Source: a virus. From it: a stretch of DNA of 25,169 bases. Shown here in pieces: positions 20,233 through 25,169 of the stretch. Position 1 is the first letter of the stretch. Each line of letters opens with the position of its first letter. Where the stretch lies: IMG/VR virus record IMGVR_UViG_3300010885_040599, positions 1-25,169 of that record; one strand, 5' to 3'. The notes beneath the pieces are model-generated. The model had not been told where the DNA came from. It searched no databases and saw nothing but the letters and a program-made list of their open reading frames with translations. The position numbers and the translations under genes are program-made.

Positions 20233-20960
20233 TCAGCGCATACTCCGCCTACGAGCCATTGTTCGCCGTGGTCAACTGTCTTTGTGGCGTAGAGCTTTTC
20301 CGCAAACTTTGCGTCCACGGCTTTCAGCCACTTTACCTCCGCGTCAGCAGCTTTCCGCAACTTGTGCCGCTGATTGCCAACAACCTTTAACGGCTTTAGC
20401 ATCTCGGTTGTGATCAGCTCTTTCGTGGTGCCAATCACATTCAGCGCATCACGAAATGTGTTTTCTGCCGCACGCGCTGCATCGTGTTTTGTGCGCCACG
20501 TTTCGTAAGCTCTGGCAAACTGTGTTTTTTGCGCCGCAGTAAGCTGGTCAGCAATAATCATCCGGCGTTTGTAGTCTGGAGCTACTAATACGCTAATTGC
20601 GCAACGCAGGCCGTAAGAACAGTCCGACGCGTCGGTAATAATGACAGAGCAGTTATGTTCTCTGCTCGGCTTGCCTTCAAACGTCGGCTCTTTCGTCTTC
20701 TCTTCGCGGCGGTCTTTGTACTTGACAGCAACAGCGTTGCCCCACTTTTCACAGACTCCGTCAAGATAGTCGTCTGCTTCGCGCTGCGTCTCAAACACGC
20801 GGTTACCGACCGTGATTCCGCGCAGCGTTGAGAAGGTGCCGTTGTAGGCGTTGCTGCCGTATTCATCGCGCAGGCTTTCTACGCGGCTGTTATATGCTTT
20901 CTCTAATTCTTTCGGTGTCAGCTTTCCGTCAAAGACTTCGGTGTGAAAACACGCGCCCAT
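20229..20960 (-). CDS. Conserved phage protein ('MGACF' family), 243 aa
   Basis: The protein starts MGACFHTEVFDGKLTPKELE, has an EYGSNAYNGTFSTLRGITVG segment, and its C-terminus ends in WLVGGVCAE. I recall a phage family of unknown function with an N-terminal GACF, T..E....., YNG.F and a final WLVGG.CA.. pattern. The middle has Cys pairs (NCSVIITDASDCSYGLRC, about residues 103-119) that could bind metal. CGGAG lies 6 nt upstream of the ATG. The next gene downstream starts within its stop codon (ATGA). Confidence 0.75.
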   Translation of the reverse strand: MGACFHTEVFDGKLTPKELEKAYNSRVESLRDEYGSNAYNGTFSTLRGITVGNRVFETQREADDYLDGVCEKWGNAVAVKYKDRREEKTKEPTFEGKPSREHNCSVIITDASDCSYGLRCAISVLVAPDYKRRMIIADQLTAAQKTQFARAYETWRTKHDAARAAENTFRDALNVIGTTKELITTEMLKPLKVVGNQRHKLRKAADAEVKWLKAVDAKFAEKLYATKTVDHGEQWLVGGVCAE

Positions 20961-20962
20961 TG

Positions 20963-21208
20963 TTACTCCGGGTTACTGAGATCCTGATTGGCCTGCCGCT
21001 CTTGGCGCGTCGGCTTGCGCTTGGGGAACTTGTCCGAGTGGCACACGTAACAGTGGCTCTGGCGGCAACCTGAGCAGCGCATCGTTTTACGGAAGCGGCC
21101 CACGGCTGGGACGTACTTGTTGTCGTCTGGCCCTAAACACCCTGCCAGTCGCTTATACATCTGCACGCGACTTTCAATGATATGCTTTTCTTCGTGGTAG
21201 CGTTTCAT
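20963..21208 (-). CDS. Small Cys/His zinc-binding-like protein, 81 aa
   Basis: The protein has 81 residues: MKRYHEEKHIIESRVQMYKR, then a cluster CSGCRQSHCYVCH (about residues 45-57) with CxxC...CxxCH spacing that suits one zinc ion, and a basic tail (KFPKRKPTRQERQANQDL). A similar small family (MKRYHEE...C..C+...C.LCH..K..) appears in phages from memory. It may bind nucleic acid or protein. The ATG overlaps the previous stop as ATGA. Confidence 0.75.
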   Translation of the reverse strand: MKRYHEEKHIIESRVQMYKRLAGCLGPDDNKYVPAVGRFRKTMRCSGCRQSHCYVCHSDKFPKRKPTRQERQANQDLSNPE

Positions 21209-22803
21209 TCTGTCTCCATGTCAAGGTGAAACGTGCCGCCGTGCTGGGCGACAATATTCTGGACTTCAGCGTCTGTCAGCTCGAAAAATTCGCTTTGCCG
21301 GCCGTCATCGCGGCGCCGTCGTTTTGCTGCGTGTTCTCTATGCAAGCGAGTTTCCAGCGCTACGCAGTCTCCTGTCACAATATGACCGACAAGTATCAGC
21401 CCATGAATCCCGCACTCTAATTGTCGCTTACGTTCAGCAACTGTGCGGCTTGTACGCCCTATTTTAACAAACCCGGTATATGGCTCACGCAAGAAGTAAA
21501 CGTATTCTTCTCGTGTGTTTTCTGCTGTCTCGTCTGGTTTTTCTGGACCTAAGAAACCAGTAGGAACACTTTCCAGTTTCTTAAGCAGAACCTTGGCGCC
21601 AGCGCGAAAAATTAACACCGGTTCTTTGCGGCCCGGGCCTGTCCAGTACAGCGCCATGTGCGGGTTGCGAATGTGTGGCGATATCTCTGTTTTTTTCTGC
21701 AGCTCTTTGCCAACAGAAAAGCCGCGACCTTGGATTTGTGCCGCTTTGTCTTCAAGCCATTTTTTTGCGGCGGCGTCTGTTTCTTTGTCGTAGCGTTCTT
21801 GATGTTTAGCCAACACGATTGGCGCGATTAGGTTATCGCCGCGATGGAGCATAGACGTGAGCATAGCCAACTTAAAAACAAATTCATGCACTTCTTGCGA
21901 CTGAAACCCCATATAGGTTGGGTGCGATTTTCTATTCCCCGGATATATTTCTATGTCGCGCTGCGCCAAAATTGTTTCTTCAAGTGAGCGTAAAATACAT
22001 TGCGCTCCCTCGGCTGAGTCATTAGTGTTTCCGGGAATCCGTTCAAAATTGCGTGAAAACCCAAATTGTTCGTCTGGCGACAATGGGTCTGGTGCCTGCA
22101 ACGCTTGATATTGCATAGCGCGCTCAGTGTAACCTGTTTGATCGCCAAAATTTAACGGAAATCTAGGTTCGTATGGGCGGAATGCGTTGTGAGCAACGCG
22201 GGAAAATAGCGCCGCAAGCGTAAACACGTCGTGCTTAGACTCGTCAGAGAGTGTATGCACATACTGCACAGTTGCTGTTGCGGCAACACCGCGCATGATG
22301 TCTTCGCCCGCAGAGTTGAAATACTCAGTATTTTTTGGCACATTGTGCGGGTGGCCTACTGTAAGCAGAATTGTTTTGATGCCGTACGGTTCATGACCTG
22401 CCGGAAAACGAAATAACATTGTTCGGTATGGCAAGTTTAAAAAGGCGGCAGAGACTTGCAGTTTTGTATTCCGCACTAACTTTTCAACAATTGGATACAC
22501 GTTGTAAAACGGCCGATCTGATTCAAGCCATTCGTATTCTGATAGCGCTGAGATATGTTCGCGTTCGCTATCGCCTTGGCACTTGGCTTCGTACTTACCG
22601 CCTTTAATATCAAGCGGCGGTTGTTTTATGACATGCTCAAGTACTTCTTTGCTGCTACGTTTGCGCGCGTTTTGTATTGATGTTGTATACATTACGCTGC
22701 CGGTAAGAACGGACAAAGACTCAGGCCGCCCAGCTGCTTTTAATTTTTGTTGACAATCCGCAATTATTCGACTTTTTGCACTTTCAAAATCATGGAACCG
22801 CAT
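21205..22803 (-). CDS. Large protein with C-terminal T5orf172/GIY-YIG-type domain
   Basis: The protein has 532 residues. Residues 432-517 match the T5orf172 (MUG113-like, GIY-YIG fold) pattern: EYVYFLREPYTGFVKIGRTS with Y434/Y436 and KIGRT (447-451), R458, E484 in ALETRLHREH, and EFFELTDAEV. The catalytic Tyr, Arg and Glu type residues appear kept, so nuclease activity is plausible but not shown. Residues 97-150 (RPFYNVYPIVEKLVRNTKLQ, RTMLFRFPAGHEP) and 360-417 (RGFSVGKELQKKTEISPHIR, PHMALYWTGPGRKEPVLIFR, VPTGFLG) recall a family in phages and planctomycete-like genomes without known function. AAAGGA lies 7 nt upstream of the ATG. Confidence 0.75.
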   Translation of the reverse strand: MRFHDFESAKSRIIADCQQKLKAAGRPESLSVLTGSVMYTTSIQNARKRSSKEVLEHVIKQPPLDIKGGKYEAKCQGDSEREHISALSEYEWLESDRPFYNVYPIVEKLVRNTKLQVSAAFLNLPYRTMLFRFPAGHEPYGIKTILLTVGHPHNVPKNTEYFNSAGEDIMRGVAATATVQYVHTLSDESKHDVFTLAALFSRVAHNAFRPYEPRFPLNFGDQTGYTERAMQYQALQAPDPLSPDEQFGFSRNFERIPGNTNDSAEGAQCILRSLEETILAQRDIEIYPGNRKSHPTYMGFQSQEVHEFVFKLAMLTSMLHRGDNLIAPIVLAKHQERYDKETDAAAKKWLEDKAAQIQGRGFSVGKELQKKTEISPHIRNPHMALYWTGPGRKEPVLIFRAGAKVLLKKLESVPTGFLGPEKPDETAENTREEYVYFLREPYTGFVKIGRTSRTVAERKRQLECGIHGLILVGHIVTGDCVALETRLHREHAAKRRRRDDGRQSEFFELTDAEVQNIVAQHGGTFHLDMETE

Positions 22804-22818
22804 TTAGCATCCTTTCAG

Positions 22819-23259
22819 CTATGGCTCGCATAGCAATACGATTTTGCAGCCTCCCCTCTCCGCGATCTTGAGTACGGATTTGTGGTAGACAGCTACAGGT
22901 TTATCTCTAGCAACGTGGCCGGCGCTCATCAAGGCTTGCAGGCCGAGCTGGGCAAAACCTCGGTTTCGCAGCTCAGGATCGACAAAGCACTCGATGGTTT
23001 GGGCTGTGACCGGCTCGCCGTTGAGCTTTTCAGGCCACGGGCGTGTGCCGACCCAACCCGCCAGCACGGCGTTGCACCAGATGATGGCGATGGCCATCTC
23101 GGGGTGCGGGCCGGGCTCTGGATTGATGTAGCGCTTTTCCAGCTCTTTGCGAATCGAGCTGTCGCTTTTTGAATCCGGCCACGACAGCCGCGTGTAGATA
23201 GCTGTTACGTCAATCGTACGCAGCTCATTGATATCTTTAATTTTGATCCAGAAGTCCAT
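22819..23259 (-). CDS. GNAT-family acetyltransferase-like protein
   Basis: The protein has 146 residues from the ATG at 23259, with GGAGG 7 nt upstream. The core AIAIIWCNAVLAGWVG, ECFVDPELRNRGFAQLGLQA and a final strand with GCKIVLLCEP resembles GNAT acyltransferases; VDPELRNRGFAQLGL corresponds to motif A, which holds the acetyl-CoA pyrophosphate (R-N-R-G-F-A in place of the usual R/Q-x-x-G-x-G/A). The substrate is unknown. It lies just downstream of tRNA-Thr, which could indicate a link with tRNA or protein modification, but only by position. Confidence 0.75.
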   Translation of the reverse strand: MDFWIKIKDINELRTIDVTAIYTRLSWPDSKSDSSIRKELEKRYINPEPGPHPEMAIAIIWCNAVLAGWVGTRPWPEKLNGEPVTAQTIECFVDPELRNRGFAQLGLQALMSAGHVARDKPVAVYHKSVLKIAERGGCKIVLLCEP

Positions 23260-23295
23260 GTTAAATCCTCCAAGACTTAACACAGATTTTAACAA

Positions 23296-23368
23296 AGCCA
23301 GTGGCCGGGAACGATCCGGCGACATTCAGTTTACAAAACTGACGCTCTACCAACTGAGCTACACTGGC
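23296..23368 (-). tRNA. tRNA-Thr (anticodon UGU)
   Basis: The minus strand folds into a full cloverleaf of 73 nt: acceptor GCCAGTG/CACTGGC, D arm GCTC-AGTTGGTA-GAGC, anticodon arm TCAGT-TTTGTAA-ACTGA with anticodon TGT (reads ACA, Thr), a 5-nt variable region, and T arm GCCGG-ATCGTTC-CCGGC. The discriminator is U and no CCA is encoded. Odd point: the T loop begins A and has U at position 58, the reverse of the usual T54/A58 pair. It probably supports phage codon use. It lies 7 nt from the end of the Pyr_excise-like gene. Confidence 0.93.
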
Positions 23369-23375
23369 AATCTAT

Positions 23376-23837
23376 TTATGTAAGAGCTGCAGCCTCCGGC
23401 CAATAGTATGGCAGATCTACAGGCTCTTGCCACCCAAATTTTGAGTAGTACGTGTAGTCTTTGCGCAGCAGGTTGCTTCTGTGAGAAGCGTGGAACCTAC
23501 GGCTGCCGACCCACGGCGGGTAATGATTGTGTACCACGAGCGGGCGCATCCGGGAATAGACTGCCATGAACTCCGGGTGCAGGTTGTCGTTGAAGCCGCG
23601 GGAGATCCACTCACGGCAAACGACGGCGGAATAAACCACTAGTGCTAGCTCATGCCCGGCCCACATCTTTACGGCCGGATGGTTGCGCCAGCGAGATACA
23701 TAGGGTTCGTGCTGTCCGATACCCACGCCGAGCGCCAAGAGAATTTGTTTGCATTCGACTCGTTGCTTGCCGAGCCTTTTGTTATCTAAACACCGCGCTG
23801 AGACTCGAAAGCTTCTGCTCGGTAAGAAAGTTTGCAT
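23376..23837 (-). CDS. Pyrimidine-dimer DNA glycosylase family (MSMEG_6728-like) protein
   Basis: The protein has 153 residues. MQTFLPSRSFRVSARCLDNK, RLGKQRVECKQILLALG, RWRNHPAVKMWAGHELALVV, CREWISRGFNDNLHPEF, and a HASHRSNLLRKDYTYYSKFG stretch with final LPYYWP match the MSMEG_6728-like branch of the Pyr_excise family (related to T4 endonuclease V) as I recall it. It may repair UV-damaged DNA. The conserved MQTF start fits the ATG at 23837, but AAGGAG lies only 2 nt before it, an unusually short spacing. The tRNA gene follows, and the acidic protein gene precedes it. Confidence 0.85.
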   Translation of the reverse strand: MQTFLPSRSFRVSARCLDNKRLGKQRVECKQILLALGVGIGQHEPYVSRWRNHPAVKMWAGHELALVVYSAVVCREWISRGFNDNLHPEFMAVYSRMRPLVVHNHYPPWVGSRRFHASHRSNLLRKDYTYYSKFGWQEPVDLPYYWPEAAALT

Positions 23838-23845
23838 AGCTCCTT

Positions 23846-24112
23846 CTATTCGTCGTCTGGGTAGTCCTCCGAGTCGAAATCCTCTTCGTACTCTGGTTCG
23901 TCATCTTCGTATGTCTCGTCCTCGTCTTCGTCTTTCCACTCTTCTTCGTCGTCTGTCTCGTCTTCATCCTCGTCTTCCGGGATAAAGAAGTTTGGCTTTT
24001 GCTGCGGTTCATCGTCATCGTCTTCATCGTCGTCACCGCTGACGAACTGCCACTCTTCCTCAATGAAGTCGTCGTCGAGTCCGTCGTCGTGCCGAGAATC
24101 CATATAGTTCAT
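23846..24112 (-). CDS. Extremely acidic small protein, 88 aa
   Basis: The protein has 88 residues, of which about 50 are Asp or Glu, with only a few Lys/Arg/His. Runs such as GDDDEDDDDEP and EDEDEDETDDEEEW (residues 26-60) alternate with isolated Trp, Phe and Tyr. It appears mostly disordered. It may be a DNA mimic, a chaperone-like or a nucleic-acid-displacing protein, as many phage inhibitors are, but this is inferred only from charge. CGGA lies upstream of the ATG. It sits 3 nt after the unknown gene at the right end and 8 nt before the Pyr_excise-like gene. Confidence 0.65.
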   Translation of the reverse strand: MNYMDSRHDDGLDDDFIEEEWQFVSGDDDEDDDDEPQQKPNFFIPEDEDEDETDDEEEWKDEDEDETYEDDEPEYEEDFDSEDYPDDE

Positions 24113-24115
24113 GAT

Positions 24116-25169
24116 TTATCCGATGTCGCGCGCAGCTGAGTTATTATCGTCGGTCCAGAATTGCCTACACCACTTCTCGTCTACAAGAACGCCGGGCATA
24201 TCTTGAATTAACTCTTCACCAGCAAACACGCCGGCGTTGGTCAGTAAATCTACAATTGCCAACCAGTTCGGCACCACGCTTTTGCCGTTATAAAAATACC
24301 TATCTATGGCCTTACGATTCAACCAGCAATGTTCTTTTTGCCGAAGAATGTAATTGTAAGGCTGGTCTTTGCGGCGTGGCCTTGGCAGCACATCAAGCTT
24401 TCCGGCCTGAATTCCGTTATTAATCTCGTGCATCAGGGCGACGTGGGCGTGGGCTGGTGTAAGTAACTGCCCGGCGGCGTACTCGTGATTGAATGTCTTG
24501 CCGTATACCTCATCCAGCCATTTATGCAGGTCCAGCAGCACCGACGCCATGAGCGACGTGCCGGTTGTGGCAAGGCGCATGCGGTTCTGCAAGGCCCGCT
24601 GGATATAGGCGGGCAAAACGTGCCGAAGTGCCGAGAAATCCGTGGCCGGCGGCGGCGCTTCGCCTTGAATGACGTTCCAGCCATAACCGGGCGCGGAGGC
24701 AGCGCACAGTTGAGACAGGCGCACTACCGCGGCGTGGTTATGGCATTTTGTAATAGCGGCGCTAAACAGCGTGTCATCAAAAGCGCTGGACGCAAACAGC
24801 GGCCAGTCGATTTGTTTTGTGGCGTCGAATAGCTGCCGGCTCATGTGGTTCTTTTGCATGAGCGACGACTGGATTTGGTCGCAGTTAAGCGCCGCGCCAA
24901 TCCGGGCTGCGGCACCAAAATTATTACCGATTATTCCGACGGCCGTAAAATCCTGCCGCAGGACGGGCGCCAGTAGGTTGGCTGCCACGGCGCTGAATAC
25001 ATTCCAGATAAACCCGTTTTGATAACTTGGCGCCAAGAACTGATGAATGGCTGGCGGCGCAATCGGGGTCGGCTCTGGAAAGCTGTCGCGTTTCTTGGTC
25101 TGCGGCAGGACGACTGTCTGAGCAACGGCGCCCGTGTTTGTTATCTCGTACGGGCCAAACCGAAACACG
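24116..25169 (-). CDS. Unidentified large protein, truncated at the right edge
   Basis: At least 350 residues are visible. The 5' end lies outside the window: a GTG codon sits at the edge but the frame is open to the last complete codon. The middle has hydrophobic helices (GFIWNVFSAVAANLLAPVLR), a Gly/Asn loop (VGIIGNNFGAAARIG) resembling a P-loop without its Lys, a His/Cys region (ITKCHNHAAVVRLSQLCAAS), and a C-terminal part rich in Trp/Tyr/Arg (QPYNYILRQKEHCWLNRKAI, FYNGKSVVPNWLAIVDLLTN). The last block is typical of helical DNA- or RNA-related proteins, but I cannot name a family. Confidence 0.6.
   Translation of the reverse strand, partial: VFRFGPYEITNTGAVAQTVVLPQTKKRDSFPEPTPIAPPAIHQFLAPSYQNGFIWNVFSAVAANLLAPVLRQDFTAVGIIGNNFGAAARIGAALNCDQIQSSLMQKNHMSRQLFDATKQIDWPLFASSAFDDTLFSAAITKCHNHAAVVRLSQLCAASAPGYGWNVIQGEAPPPATDFSALRHVLPAYIQRALQNRMRLATTGTSLMASVLLDLHKWLDEVYGKTFNHEYAAGQLLTPAHAHVALMHEINNGIQAGKLDVLPRPRRKDQPYNYILRQKEHCWLNRKAIDRYFYNGKSVVPNWLAIVDLLTNAGVFAGEELIQDMPGVLVDEKWCRQFWTDDNNSAARDIG

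Noticed and set aside
21205-22803. Possible AcrVA2-type anti-CRISPR protein
   Set aside because: Some phrases recall large phage proteins near that group, but the diagnostic blocks of AcrVA2 are not seen, so I do not assign it.
1-25169. CRISPR array, insertion sequence or integrase
   Set aside because: No regularly spaced repeats, transposase motifs, terminal inverted repeats or integrase catalytic motifs were seen.

Overview
The window looks like an accessory/early-gene stretch of a tailed double-stranded DNA phage (Caudoviricetes-like), probably one with a large genome. It holds a recognisable terminase large subunit, one tRNA gene and about 48 tightly packed, mostly small genes with 1-8 nt overlaps or gaps and frequent Shine-Dalgarno (SD) sequences of the GGAGG/AAGGAG type. 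All assignments come from reading the sequence and from memory of protein families; nothing was searched. The host is not identified. Several small proteins (a cysteine-rich exported protein, a DUF6745 protein with its 'RQGD' partner, a CPFC membrane protein, and others at 15.2-16.0 kb) resemble families I associate with Planctomycetota, so a planctomycete-type host is a tentative idea only.

Layout. 1-8305: minus-strand run of small genes: lipoprotein-like protein, HTH protein, two genes whose lysine-rich ends overlap out of frame, the 'RQGD'/DUF6745 pair, a DUF3085-like protein fused to an RNA polymerase alpha C-terminal domain (alpha-CTD)-like domain, DUF6915-like and DUF6878-like proteins. 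8319-8845: a cysteine-rich secreted protein gene with its own likely promoter, hairpin and terminator. 8861-14123: minus-strand operon containing a Ycf35-like (DUF1257) gene, a DUF2997 gene and a Ycf46-like AAA+ ATPase gene, followed by a helical protein, a beta-helix (hexapeptide-like) protein and two small proteins. 14124-14285: a non-coding gap with three inverted repeats. 14286-16940: an acidic-linker HTH-like protein and a cluster of small, partly membrane proteins. 16939-18852: terminase large subunit, the only plus-strand gene, whose start and stop codons overlap those of its neighbours. 18849-25169: minus-strand genes for common small phage protein families, a T5orf172/GIY-YIG-type protein, a GNAT acetyltransferase, tRNA-Thr(UGU), a pyrimidine-dimer glycosylase-family protein, an extremely acidic protein, and an unidentified protein running off the right end.

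How it may work together. No capsid, tail, integrase or transposase gene is seen. The window seems to combine packaging (TerL), translation support (tRNA), DNA repair (Pyr_excise-like) and possible host takeover: an alpha-CTD mimic, acidic proteins, and a Ycf46/Ycf35/DUF2997 AAA+ module of unknown function. That AAA+ module and the alpha-CTD fusion are the strongest candidates for something not yet described. No gene-free stretch exceeds 300 bases; the longest gaps are 14124-14285 and 8719-8860.
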